Below are positions 1 to 6,946 of a stretch of 32,219 nucleotides of DNA, piece by piece. A model generated the notes under the pieces. The model saw only the letters and a program-made list of their open reading frames with translations. It was not told the DNA's origin and searched no databases. Numbering within the stretch: the stretch's first letter is position 1; every line of letters begins with the position of its first letter. The stretch is from Herbidospora cretacea (GTDB lineage: Bacteria > Actinomycetota > Actinomycetes > Streptosporangiales > Streptosporangiaceae). The position numbers and the translations under genes are program-made. The stretch is from the NCBI RefSeq assembly GCF_001570605.1, contig NZ_BBXG01000002.1, positions 1-32,219 of the forward strand, in the 5' to 3' direction.

Positions 1-372
1 CTCGCCGGCTCACTGAGCAACCAGTCCAACCGCCTGTCGGGGCTGGGGCGGAGGGAAGAGGCACTGACCGCAATCGAAGAAGCCACCAACATCTACCGGA
101 CTCTAGCCGATGCGTACCCGGCTGTGTTCCTTTCCGATCTGGCCAGATGCCGCATTCTCAACGCATGGATATCGTTAGAGGACGGCGATACAGGGTCGGC
201 AACTTCGGCAGCCTTAGAAGGGCTAGGCATAGCTGTAGACCGCCAACTTCAGGACTTGACCTCTACCGCAGCGCATTTTCTCCGACAGGCCTATCAACAG
301 GACTCGCAGACCGTTACGCACAGCTGGCGGGCACTCACAAGAACAGAGCCGCCAGGCTGGTTGAGAGAGTGA
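1..372 (+). CDS. TPR-repeat protein, 3' end only
   Basis: The reading frame is open from the first base to a TGA at 370-372, so the gene begins upstream of the window. The first residues (LAGSLSNQSNRLSGLGRREE, then ALTAIEEATNIYRTLA) match the tetratricopeptide unit common in large actinomycete TPR proteins, where the block repeats with the phrase 'ALGRREEAL..IEEA..IYR.LA'. Only about one and a half repeats remain before a less regular helical tail of about 80 residues. Such proteins act as protein-interaction scaffolds, often fused to CHAT, NB-ARC or effector domains; nothing of that kind is visible here. It is convergent with the GntR gene at 549-827. Whether it belongs to the integrated element or to the flanking chromosome cannot be told. 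Confidence 0.8.
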   Translation, partial: LAGSLSNQSNRLSGLGRREEALTAIEEATNIYRTLADAYPAVFLSDLARCRILNAWISLEDGDTGSATSAALEGLGIAVDRQLQDLTSTAAHFLRQAYQQDSQTVTHSWRALTRTEPPGWLRE

Positions 373-548
373 CATTCACACGGAAGTCCGCATAGGCATA
401 GCGCAGGGCGGCGCGGGCCGCGACCGGCCGAAGAGCCGCAGCGCGGCCGCGACCGCCCAGCGCGCGGCACGCCGGAGGCGGGCCGCTTTAAAGACGTAAG
501 GAAAGTCCTCATCGAGCGGACCAAGTGTTCTTGATCAGCTCGACTCGT

Positions 549-827
549 TCATGGCTCAGGCGGGCTGACGATCGATCCCTTGCCTGGCTTGGTTGTGATC
601 AGTCGGCGTTCCCGGAGAGCCTCCATGGCCTTCCGCACAGTGACCCGAGCAACGTCGAACTCCTCCTGAAGCTTGACTTCGGAGATGAGCGTCAGCGGCG
701 GATACGTCCCGTCCTCGATCCGCCCAGCAACGACGTTCGCTATCTGCTCCCACTTGTAGAGCCTGGGGTCCCACTCGATCACGTGACGACTGTAGGTATG
801 CCCCCACCTGCGAACATAGAACAGCAT
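549..827 (-). CDS. Short GntR-family transcriptional regulator
   Basis: The 92-residue protein is almost entirely one GntR winged helix-turn-helix: a WEQIANVVAGRIEDGTYPP segment (first helix), LQEEFDVARVTVRKAMEALR (helix-turn-helix) and a wing ending TKPGKGSIV. No effector domain follows, unlike HutC or FadR members, which resembles the small GntR proteins of actinomycete mobile elements. Start is the ATG at 827. A CCTAGGT box lies 3 bases upstream of it and a second CCTAGG lies before the divergent gene at 880, suggesting autoregulation of both. Role inferred: local repressor of the element. Confidence 0.8.
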   Translation of the reverse strand: MLFYVRRWGHTYSRHVIEWDPRLYKWEQIANVVAGRIEDGTYPPLTLISEVKLQEEFDVARVTVRKAMEALRERRLITTKPGKGSIVSPPEP

Positions 828-829
828 GT

Positions 830-870
830 CCTAGGTACGGCATAGACAGGATAGGACAGGTTGACCTAGG
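830..870. promoter_or_regulatory. Divergent control region with two CCTAGG boxes
   Basis: The 52-base gap between divergent starts at 827 (minus) and 880 (plus) holds CCTAGGTAC at 830-838 and GACCTAGGC at 863-871. CTAG is usually rare in high-GC actinomycete DNA, and the same CCTAGG core recurs at 3419-3424 before the other GntR gene. Each box abuts one start codon, fitting an operator for the adjacent GntR protein. There is little room for leaders, so one or both mRNAs may be leaderless. Operator function is inferred. Confidence 0.45.
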
Positions 871-879
871 CTCGTCTTC

Positions 880-1095
880 ATGGCGACGCGATCGGACATC
901 GACTCTCTCCGGACCGCCTTCCCTAACTGGGTGCTGTTCCGCAGCGACGAAGGCGTCTTCTACGCCACACGGCGAGGCGTAAGCCTGGACTGGTGGCAAC
1001 TCGCCGAGGGTCTGATGCAAACCGTCGCGGCGGACACAGCCGACGATCTGGCCCGGACCATCAAGACCCAAGAGAGCCCGGACGGCGCCCAGTGA
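880..1095 (+). CDS. Small conserved-looking hypothetical protein
   Basis: A 71-residue protein (MATRSDIDSLRTAFPNWVLF...) with an aromatic-rich core including NWVLFRSD and LDWWQLAEGL and no recognised domain. ATG at 880 is the only good start, just 9 bases after a CCTAGG box. Its stop overlaps the GTG of the next gene in a GTGA arrangement, so the two are translationally coupled. Proteins of this size and W-rich pattern are common near the regulatory genes of actinomycete elements and of XRE-regulator loci; function unknown. It is divergent from the GntR gene and probably under its control. Confidence 0.65.
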   Translation: MATRSDIDSLRTAFPNWVLFRSDEGVFYATRRGVSLDWWQLAEGLMQTVAADTADDLARTIKTQESPDGAQ

Positions 1096-1388
1096 CGAGC
1101 CTCAAGGCGTTGGACGCCGCAACTCACGGTCCGCATGTATCGCCACCGCATCCCGAATCCGCACGTCTGCGCTGGCTGAAGCCCACCAGCCGCGCCGACC
1201 GCGTGCGCGTTCGCCGGCACACCTGCGAGTGCCAGCCCACTCTCTATGAGCTGTGTCAGTCGGGCGGCCTGATGTTCATCCGCCGCACTCGAAGAGTCAA
1301 CCACCCTTCGACGATGGAGACGGACTGGCTTCCCACCCGAGACGCCGAGCAGCTCTGGACCAGGATCCTCACCGGCGAAGTCCGATAA
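1092..1388 (+). CDS. Small hypothetical protein with CxC motif, coupled to upstream gene
   Basis: A 98-residue protein starting at the GTG at 1092, whose bases overlap the TGA of the preceding gene (GTGA). The frame is open further upstream, but that part lies wholly inside the preceding gene and has no initiation signal. The centre reads RRHTCECQPTLYELCQSGG, three cysteines that might bind metal, and the C-terminus reads TRDAEQLWTRILTGE. Small arginine-rich proteins of this kind often accompany XRE regulators in Streptomyces and relatives. No function can be assigned. It ends 215 bases before the XRE regulator gene. Confidence 0.6.
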   Translation: MTSLKALDAATHGPHVSPPHPESARLRWLKPTSRADRVRVRRHTCECQPTLYELCQSGGLMFIRRTRRVNHPSTMETDWLPTRDAEQLWTRILTGEVR

Positions 1389-1488
1389 GGACACGAATCT
1401 ATTCGCGATATTGGAGGTGATAAAACCAATATGTCCAGTCGGTGATTCTCCTCATCGACAAATACAGCACTGATTCCTAGCGCGCATT

Positions 1489-1556
1489 CCCGCAGGCCAG
1501 AGAAGGCCGTGCGGGCTTACGTGCTGCCCACTGGCAGTTTTTCTGCCAGTGCCCGC
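1489..1556 (+). promoter_or_regulatory. Two adjacent hairpins with a competing pairing, upstream of the XRE regulator
   Basis: Hairpin 1: CCCGCA-GGCC (1489-1498) pairs with GGCC-(G)-TGCGGG (1505-1515). Hairpin 2: CACTGGCAG (1529-1537) and CTGCCAGTG (1543-1551) form a perfect 9-bp stem around TTTTT. In addition GCGGGC (1511-1516) can pair with GCCCGC (1551-1556), which would disrupt hairpin 1 and enclose hairpin 2. The block lies 48-115 bases before the ATG of the XRE gene. The perfect repeat may equally be a DNA operator for that regulator. Function is inferred. Confidence 0.45.
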
Positions 1557-1603
1557 AACGCCCCGACCTATCGTCGAGTCACGACGACAAAGGAGGGGTG
1601 GGC

Positions 1604-2821
1604 ATGACGGCAACCGAACACATGACCACGGGCCAGCGAATCGCACGCGCCCGTCATCGCAACGGCTGGGATCAAGCCACGCTGGCCGAGAAGATCGGCC
1701 GCTCTGTCTCCTGGCTCTCGAAGGTGGAGAACGGACGGCTCCCCCTCGACCGTATGAGCGTCGTCGGCCAGGTCGCCGAGGCGTTGAACGTCGAGATCGC
1801 CGAACTGACCGGCCAGCCCTACCGGCACGACACCGCAGAACTCGACTCCGGTCATTCCGCGATCCCGGGTCTCCGCCTGGCCCTTCAGCACGCGAGCATG
1901 CCGGGTGGTGCAGCCTTGCTCGGCAGTCGCGAACCACGCGACCTTGCCGAACTGGAGGCCAACGTCAAATTGGCCGAACGGCTCCGTCAGGACGCCCGGT
2001 TCAGCGCCCTCGGCGAAGTGCTCCCCGGCATCATCACCGATCTCCTGATCTCAACGAACGACGAGAGGAACCGCGACAGGGCCGAAGGGCTCATGCTGCG
2101 TGCCTGCCACATGGCGCGAGTCTCGTCCAACCTGCTCGGACACCACGACCTCGGGTGGACCGCCGTCCAACGCGAACTGGTCGCCGCCCAACGGGTGGGC
2201 TCCCCCGAACTGGTCGCCGCCGCAGCTTGGGACCTGTGCGGCGTCTGGCTCCACGAAGCCTCCGTGGACGCCGCGAAGAACGCGGCCTTGGCCGCACTCG
2301 ATCAGATCGAACCTCACGTCGGCACAGGGGGCGAGACCATCAAGGCGCTATGGGGCGCCCTCCACCTGCGGGCGGCCGTCGCGCATTCTCGCCTCTGGCG
2401 AGAGGTCGAAGCGGAAAGTCACCTCGCCGAAGCCCGCCGAGTGGCCGTCGACCTGCCGGGGTCCGGCAACGTCTTCCAGACACAGTTCAACCAGGTCAAC
2501 ACCACGATTCACGCTGTGGAAGTCAGTATGGAGCTCGGTCGTCCACGCGAGGTCATCTCGCGCGCCGAAGACGTCGCCGTCGCAGAGATCGCCTCGTCAG
2601 AACGCCAGGCCCACTACTGGACCTGCGCGGCGGCCGGCTACCTCATGAACCGCAAAGAAAGTGATGCACTAGATGCGTTGCTGCGCGCGGATCGCATCGC
2701 GCCACAGCACGTCCGCAACCGCCCACTGGTCCGCAACCTCGTGCGTGACCTCCGTGACAGCGGTAAGCACCGTCGCGAACGCGAGGTGTCCCACCTCGCC
2801 TCGGTGATGCGGCTTGCCTGA
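1604..2821 (+). CDS. XRE-family regulator with helical C-terminal domain
   Basis: 405 residues. Residues about 10-65 are a canonical XRE helix-turn-helix (GQRIARARHRNGWDQATLAE then SVSWLSKVENGRLPLD). The remaining ~330 residues are all-helical and TPR-like (repeated AL..A...A and RAE/LRADRIAP-type helices), the layout of the many Streptomyces HTH regulators with a C-terminal sensor-like solenoid. The ATG at 1604 is chosen because AAAGGAGG at 1589-1596 sits 7 bases upstream; the in-frame GTG at 1598 is too close. The upstream hairpins may carry its operator. The ORF at 2842 follows after 20 bases. Ligand and targets unknown. Confidence 0.85.
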   Translation: MTATEHMTTGQRIARARHRNGWDQATLAEKIGRSVSWLSKVENGRLPLDRMSVVGQVAEALNVEIAELTGQPYRHDTAELDSGHSAIPGLRLALQHASMPGGAALLGSREPRDLAELEANVKLAERLRQDARFSALGEVLPGIITDLLISTNDERNRDRAEGLMLRACHMARVSSNLLGHHDLGWTAVQRELVAAQRVGSPELVAAAAWDLCGVWLHEASVDAAKNAALAALDQIEPHVGTGGETIKALWGALHLRAAVAHSRLWREVEAESHLAEARRVAVDLPGSGNVFQTQFNQVNTTIHAVEVSMELGRPREVISRAEDVAVAEIASSERQAHYWTCAAAGYLMNRKESDALDALLRADRIAPQHVRNRPLVRNLVRDLRDSGKHRREREVSHLASVMRLA

Positions 2822-2841
2822 TCGCCTACATGGGGTGATAC

Positions 2842-2988
2842 GTGGCTCTCAACGACATCGAGCGGCAGATCTTGTTGCAGGAACTCGCGGAGATCTCGGC
2901 GGACCTGTCCGACCTCCAACGGCGCACTGTGGCGATCACTGCTCGGGTTGATCGGTCCGAGTCCGGGCGTCCAGCTCGTCCAGCCTGA
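2842..2988 (+). CDS. 48-aa putative helical protein downstream of the XRE regulator
   Basis: GTG at 2842 is preceded by GGGGTGAT (2833-2840) and opens a 48-codon frame to TGA at 2986-2988. The product (core DIERQILLQELAEISADL, then SDLQRRTVAITARV) is a credible amphipathic helix with heptad-like spacing. It lies 20 bases after the XRE gene, so it may be co-transcribed. Its last 53 bases overlap the 3' end of the convergent GntR gene at 2936-3322, which is unusual. It is short and unrecognised, so it may not be real; the ribosome site and coiled-coil-like content favour it. Confidence 0.45.
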   Translation: MALNDIERQILLQELAEISADLSDLQRRTVAITARVDRSESGRPARPA

Positions 2989-3322
2989 GACTCAGTTTGT
3001 GCATGTGTTCGCGGATCTCGCGGAGTTGCTCGGAGATGATCGCGAACTCCTCGCTCTGCTGCGCGGCGGGGGCCTGCCGCGCGCCGGTCGCCTCGGGACG
3101 CTCGATCACGAAGCTTCCCGTGCCCTGGCGCGTCTCGATCAGTCCTTCATCGCGCAGCACAGCCAGGGCGTTGCCGATGGTCATCATGGCAACGCCGTAC
3201 TGTTCCGCCAGCTCACGCGCCACGGGGAGTTGCTCCCCTACGGTGTATCGCCCGTGCGCGATCTCACTGCGGATGCTGTCGGCGATCCGCAGATAGGGCC
3301 GCCGTCGATCCGTACCTGCCAT
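2936..3322 (-). CDS. GntR-family regulator, KorSA-like
   Basis: 128 residues. Residues 8-75 form a GntR winged HTH (YLRIADSIRSEIAHGRYTVG, then LPVARELAEQYGVAMMTIGN and IETRQGTGSFV). The C-terminus lacks a UTRA or FCD domain and is instead a short coiled coil (about residues 88-120, EFAIISEQLREIREHMHKLS), probably for dimerisation. In pSAM2 the GntR protein KorSA represses pra and so replication and transfer; position and size fit that role here. Start is the ATG at 3322. A CTAG-N4-CTAGGT box begins 19 bases upstream and a second stands before the divergent gene at 3466, so it probably represses itself and the transfer operon. Confidence 0.85.
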   Translation of the reverse strand: MAGTDRRRPYLRIADSIRSEIAHGRYTVGEQLPVARELAEQYGVAMMTIGNALAVLRDEGLIETRQGTGSFVIERPEATGARQAPAAQQSEEFAIISEQLREIREHMHKLSLRLDELDARTRTDQPEQ

Positions 3323-3340
3323 GGCACCACCGTACAGGTT

Positions 3341-3354
3341 CTAGACATCTAGGT
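3341..3354. promoter_or_regulatory. CTAG-N4-CTAGGT box 1 (candidate GntR operator)
   Basis: CTAGacatCTAGGT. Two CTAG half-sites four bases apart, followed by GT, 19 bases upstream of the KorSA-like GntR start. The same arrangement recurs at 3412-3425. Shared spacing and trailing bases (GT-N-TC) in both copies argue against chance. Operator role inferred. Confidence 0.55.
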
Positions 3355-3411
3355 CTCTGGGCAACTTCTGTCGAGCTTCTTAGGGCAACATCGCTATATC
3401 GGTTTACAGAT

Positions 3412-3425
3412 CTAGTTACCTAGGT
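3412..3425. promoter_or_regulatory. CTAG-N4-CTAGGT box 2 (candidate GntR operator)
   Basis: CTAGttacCTAGGT, containing the palindrome ACCTAGGT at 3418-3425. It lies 71 bases from box 1, close to seven helical turns, and 41 bases before the GTG at 3466. The surrounding 3360-3435 stretch is clearly AT-richer than the genes and is the likely promoter of the transfer/replication operon. Cooperative binding at both boxes would shut the divergent promoters together; this is inference. Confidence 0.55.
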
Positions 3426-3465
3426 ATCTTTATATGCAGTACACCAACTCTTCAAGGAGTCTCCA

Positions 3466-3810
3466 GTGCGCAACATCCCCATCCCCGTCGACACGAGCAG
3501 GCTCGCCATCACCTGTGTGAAGGCCCCGCAACCGCGCATCCGCGACCGACAGACAGGAGAGATCAAGGTCGACAAGAACGGCCAGACGGTCTACGAGATC
3601 ACGACCTCGACCGAAGACGCCTTCGGCAGGATCGAGCTGGTCAAAATCGCCGTCGCCGGCGAACCGCCCGTCGGCGTCGGTCAGCGAATCTTCCCCGTCA
3701 ACCTGGTCGGCTACGTCTGGGAGATCGCCGGACGTTGGGGCATCTCCTACCGCGCCGATTCGATCATCTCGGCGGAGACCGCACAGGTGGGGGCGAAGTC
3801 CCGTGACTGA
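3466..3810 (+). CDS. SCO3933-family regulatory protein of AICEs
   Basis: 114 residues starting at GTG 3466, with AAGGAG (3454-3459) in good position. The opening NIPIPVDTSRLAITCVKAP, the central DRQTGEIKVDKNGQTVYEI and the later GVGQRIFPVNLVGYVWE then GISYRADSI match, from memory, the small protein that precedes the translocase gene in Streptomyces AICEs and is annotated SCO3933 family. The molecular role is not established; it is regarded as regulatory because of its place at the head of the transfer operon. Its stop overlaps the next start by 8 bases, so the two are coupled. Confidence 0.75.
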   Translation: MRNIPIPVDTSRLAITCVKAPQPRIRDRQTGEIKVDKNGQTVYEITTSTEDAFGRIELVKIAVAGEPPVGVGQRIFPVNLVGYVWEIAGRWGISYRADSIISAETAQVGAKSRD

Positions 3811-5134
3811 CCACCTGGACTGGCTCGCACTGGTGGCCGCTTCGGTGTCCTGGCTGGTGGCCTGGCGGCTCTTTCACCCGCGTTCGTTCTGGTACGCCCT
3901 GGGCTACCCCCTGACCGCCCTCCGCGTCCGTGCGACGTGGCGCAAAGTCGCCCTTGGTTGCGGGCTGACCAAGAAGCGTCAGCGCTTCTGGTTCACCACC
4001 GTCCCCGGGCTGATCGCCTCGACCGGCGTCGTACAGGTCAAGCGACGCTGGCAACGCATCTCCGTCGACACCAAGCCGTGGATGTGGCTACCACTGCCCA
4101 CCCGGCACGGCTGGCGCGTCACCCTGCACCTGCTCGAAGGCCAGATACCCGCCGACTACTCCGAGGCGGCCGAACGCCTGGCGCACTCCTGGGGGGCGCA
4201 CGCCGTCCGCGTCTCTTCCGACAAGCCCGGCCGCCTGCGCCTGCACGTCACCATGCGCGACCCGTTGGTCAAGCTCAACAACCTCCCGGCGTCTCCGGAC
4301 CTCCTGAAGATCACGGTAGGCGCCCTGGAGACGGGCCGTCCCTGGGTGATCGACTTTCGGACTGTCCCGCACTGGCTCAACGCGGGCGCCACCCAATCCG
4401 GCAAGTCCAACCTGGCCAACGCTCTCATCGTCGGACTGGCCCCCCAGCCCGTCGCCTTGGTCGGCTTCGACCTCAAAGGCGGAGTGGAGTTCACCCCGTA
4501 CAAATCCCGCTTATCCGCCCTGGCCACCAGTCGCCCCGAGTGCACCGGCCTCCTGGATGACCTGCTCGGCATCATGACCGACCGGATGGACCTGTGCCGC
4601 ATGGCCGGCGCCCGCAACATCTGGCAACTCCCGCCCTACATGCGACCGACCCCCATCGTCGTCCTGGTCGACGAGCTCGCCGAGCTCTACCTGATGGCCG
4701 ACAAGAGCGAGAAAGACGACATCGCCAAGACCTCCACCGCGCTCCTGCGCGTGGCCCAGCTCGGCCGTGCCTTCGGCATCTACCTGTTCTGCTGCGGCCA
4801 GCGCATCGGCTCCGACCTCGGACCCGGCGTCACAGCACTCCGCGCTCAGTGCTCGGGCCGCGTCTGTCACCGCGTCAACGACCCCGAGACCGCGACCATG
4901 ACCCTCGGCGACCTCGACCCGGCCGCCCTGGACTCCGCCCGCGCCATCCCGGCCGAAACCCCCGGCGTCGCCATCGTCGCCAGCCAGGACGGCCAGTGGT
5001 ACCGCGCCCGCTCCCACTACGTCAGCGAAGCCACGGCCGAACACTCCGCCCAGACCTTCGCCCACCTGACTCCCGCGTGGGAGGACCTCATCAACCCCAA
5101 CCCGGTCGCCGACCCGGCGCCCAAAGGAGCCTGA
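3803..5134 (+). CDS. FtsK/SpoIIIE-type conjugative DNA translocase (TraB/TraSA-like)
   Basis: 443 residues. A hydrophobic stretch at about residues 7-24 (WLALVAASVSWLVAWRLF) is a probable membrane anchor. The P-loop GATQSGKS is at 195-202 and the Walker B PIVVLVDELAEL has its acidic pair at D290-E291; QLGRAFGIYLFCCGQR downstream is the typical FtsK sensor region. TraB-type proteins form a hexameric pore at the hyphal tip and move double-stranded element DNA to the recipient without a relaxase. GTG 3803 is used because of the 8-base overlap with the SCO3933-type gene. It is longer than TraSA of pSAM2 and has no large N-terminal domain. No spread (Spd) genes were found beside it. Confidence 0.9.
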   Translation: MTDHLDWLALVAASVSWLVAWRLFHPRSFWYALGYPLTALRVRATWRKVALGCGLTKKRQRFWFTTVPGLIASTGVVQVKRRWQRISVDTKPWMWLPLPTRHGWRVTLHLLEGQIPADYSEAAERLAHSWGAHAVRVSSDKPGRLRLHVTMRDPLVKLNNLPASPDLLKITVGALETGRPWVIDFRTVPHWLNAGATQSGKSNLANALIVGLAPQPVALVGFDLKGGVEFTPYKSRLSALATSRPECTGLLDDLLGIMTDRMDLCRMAGARNIWQLPPYMRPTPIVVLVDELAELYLMADKSEKDDIAKTSTALLRVAQLGRAFGIYLFCCGQRIGSDLGPGVTALRAQCSGRVCHRVNDPETATMTLGDLDPAALDSARAIPAETPGVAIVASQDGQWYRARSHYVSEATAEHSAQTFAHLTPAWEDLINPNPVADPAPKGA

Positions 5135-5136
5135 CC

Positions 5137-5298
5137 TTGCGCATTCGCCTCGAAGGCAGCCACGCCGAGATCACGTACGTGGTCATCCGGCTCCGCCAGA
5201 TCTTCACCGTCATGTCGGTCACCCGGCCCAGGCCGAACCGCAAGCGGCGCGGCCACTACCGGTCTGACCTGACCCTCATCCCGCGCAAGGTCCGCTGA
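5137..5298 (+). CDS. 53-aa conserved AICE protein of unknown function
   Basis: TTG at 5137 follows AAAGGAG at 5123-5129, seven bases away, two bases after the translocase stop. The product begins MRIRLEGSHAEITYVVIRL and ends with an arginine-rich tail (RPRPNRKRRGHYRSDLTLIP). The start 'RIRLEGS.AE' followed by a V/L-rich helix and 'SRPYPNR' is a pattern I recall from small proteins between tra and rep in other actinomycete elements. The basic tail could bind nucleic acid. Function unknown. Confidence 0.6.
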   Translation: MRIRLEGSHAEITYVVIRLRQIFTVMSVTRPRPNRKRRGHYRSDLTLIPRKVR

Positions 5299-5396
5299 CC
5301 GGCGCGACGCCCCCCGCCTGGCCACACAACCGCCAAGTTCCGCGCCAGGCCGGGGGCCATCCCACACAGATCACCTCTGCTAAGGACGGTCCCATC

Positions 5397-6758
5397 TTGC
5401 CCCACCCCATCGCTTCGCACGCGGTCGCCGGGATCATCGCCCGGCTCGACGACCCTCGATACGCCCGCTGGGCCGCGCAGATCAGGCGCACCGGCGGATG
5501 CCGTCAGCCCATCCACCTCCGGGGCTCCGTCGACCACATCGACGCCGGCACCGGCGAACTCCTCCACCGCTACAGCACCCGCAGCGAACCCGGCGGCGTC
5601 CTGCGCGTGGCGTGCAAGACTCGCCGCGCCTCCCGCTGTCCGGCCTGCGCCGAGACCTACCGCGCCGACACGTACCAACTGATTCGCGCGGGCCTGGTCG
5701 GCGGCAAGGGCGTTCCGAACTCGGTCAGCGCGCATCCGTCCCTGTTCGTAACCCTGACCGCGCCGTCCTTCGGGGCCGTGCACGTGCGCCGAGAGGCCAA
5801 CGGACGAGTCCACCCGTGCCGCGCTCGCCGGAAGGCTGCACCCTGTCCGCACGACCGGCTTCTGTCCTGCACCGTCCGCCATGCTCCCGACGATCACCGC
5901 CTGGGCGAACCGCTGTGCCCCTCGTGTTACGACTACACCGGGTCGGTCCTGTTCAACGCCACCGCCCCTGAGCTGTGGCGACGCTTCACCGAAGCCCTTC
6001 GCCGGCGACTCGCCAAAACGGGCGGCCTGCCCCTGCGTGAACTTCGTGAGCACCTCATGCTCTCCTTCGCCAAGGTCGCCGAGTACCAGAAACGCGGCGT
6101 GGTCCACGTGCACGCCGTCATCCGCCTCGACGGTCCGACCGGTCCCGACTCGCCGCCTCCCGACTGGGCAACCGCCGGCACCCTGGCCGACGCGATCCGG
6201 CACGCCTCGAACGCCGTCACGGTCACCGTTCCCATCCCCGGCCAGCCTGGCCGAATCCTCACCTGGGGCGATCCGAGCAAGGGTCTGGACATCCGCCCCA
6301 TCGCCACATCCGACGACCTGACAGAACGGGCCGTCGCCGCGTACATCGCCAAGTACGCCACCAAGGCCGCCGAATGCGTCGGCACGCTCGACCGCCGAGT
6401 CGGTGCACTCGACGACCTGGCCGCCCTGCCCATCCGCGACCACGCCCGGGAGCTCATCGCCGAGTGCCTGCGATTGGGCGCCCTGGATGAACTCGCCGAC
6501 CTCAACCTGATCCGCTGGGCGCACATGCTCGGATTCCGCGGCCACTTCTCCACCAAATCCCGCCGCTACTCCGTCACCATGGGCGCCCTCCGAGCAGCCC
6601 GCGAGGAACACCAACGCGGCGAAGAGATCGGTACGGGTCGCATCCCGCTGTTCGACGAAGACACCGCCCTGGTCATCGCTCGCTGGGAGTACGCCGGAAA
6701 GGGCCTGTCCCTCGGCGAAGCGGTCTTGGCCCGCGCGATCGTCGGGGGTGCCGTATGA
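5397..6758 (+). CDS. RepSA-type rolling-circle replication initiator
   Basis: 453 residues. The HUH metal-binding motif is VVHVHAVIR with H237 and H239, and the catalytic-tyrosine helix is AAYIAKYATKA with Y316 and Y320, either of which may attack the origin. N-terminal cysteine pairs (RCPAC near 82, LCPSC near 182) and the YQKRGVVHVH approach are typical of the actinomycete RepSA family. The protein nicks the element's origin to start rolling-circle replication of the excised circle. The TTG start at 5397 has AAGGA (5382-5386) upstream. The 98-base gap after the preceding small gene was scanned and shows no strong hairpin. Its stop overlaps the excisionase ATG (ATGA). Confidence 0.9.
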   Translation: MPHPIASHAVAGIIARLDDPRYARWAAQIRRTGGCRQPIHLRGSVDHIDAGTGELLHRYSTRSEPGGVLRVACKTRRASRCPACAETYRADTYQLIRAGLVGGKGVPNSVSAHPSLFVTLTAPSFGAVHVRREANGRVHPCRARRKAAPCPHDRLLSCTVRHAPDDHRLGEPLCPSCYDYTGSVLFNATAPELWRRFTEALRRRLAKTGGLPLRELREHLMLSFAKVAEYQKRGVVHVHAVIRLDGPTGPDSPPPDWATAGTLADAIRHASNAVTVTVPIPGQPGRILTWGDPSKGLDIRPIATSDDLTERAVAAYIAKYATKAAECVGTLDRRVGALDDLAALPIRDHARELIAECLRLGALDELADLNLIRWAHMLGFRGHFSTKSRRYSVTMGALRAAREEHQRGEEIGTGRIPLFDEDTALVIARWEYAGKGLSLGEAVLARAIVGGAV

Positions 6759-6946
6759 GGCGGAACGACGAACTCCTGACCGTGCGGCAGATCCTCGACG
6801 AGCTCGGCGGCGTCTCCCGCCGCACCTTCTACCGGTGGCGCGAACTCGGACATGCGCCGCGCGGCCTGAAGCTGCCCAATGGCGAGATCCGCGTGTACCG
6901 CAGCGAACTCGCCGCCTGGCTGGACACCCTGCGGGAGGTGTCGTGA
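6755..6946 (+). CDS. xis: Excisionase (MerR/HTH_17-type)
   Basis: 63 residues: LLTVRQILDELGGVSRRTFY followed by RWRELGHAPRG, a wing (LPNGEIRVYRSE) and LAAWLDTLRE. This is the single winged helix of Xis/HTH_17 proteins, which bend the attachment DNA and direct the integrase to excision. It overlaps rep by four bases upstream and int by four bases downstream (GTGA), the invariable rep-xis-int order of pSAM2-like elements, so stoichiometry is likely fixed by translational coupling. Confidence 0.9.
   Translation: MRRNDELLTVRQILDELGGVSRRTFYRWRELGHAPRGLKLPNGEIRVYRSELAAWLDTLREVS

Noticed and set aside
1-1500. Left attachment repeat matching the tRNA-Ser 3' end
   Set aside because: No stretch resembling GAGCGTGGGATTCGAACCC was found by eye, so no left att site is annotated.
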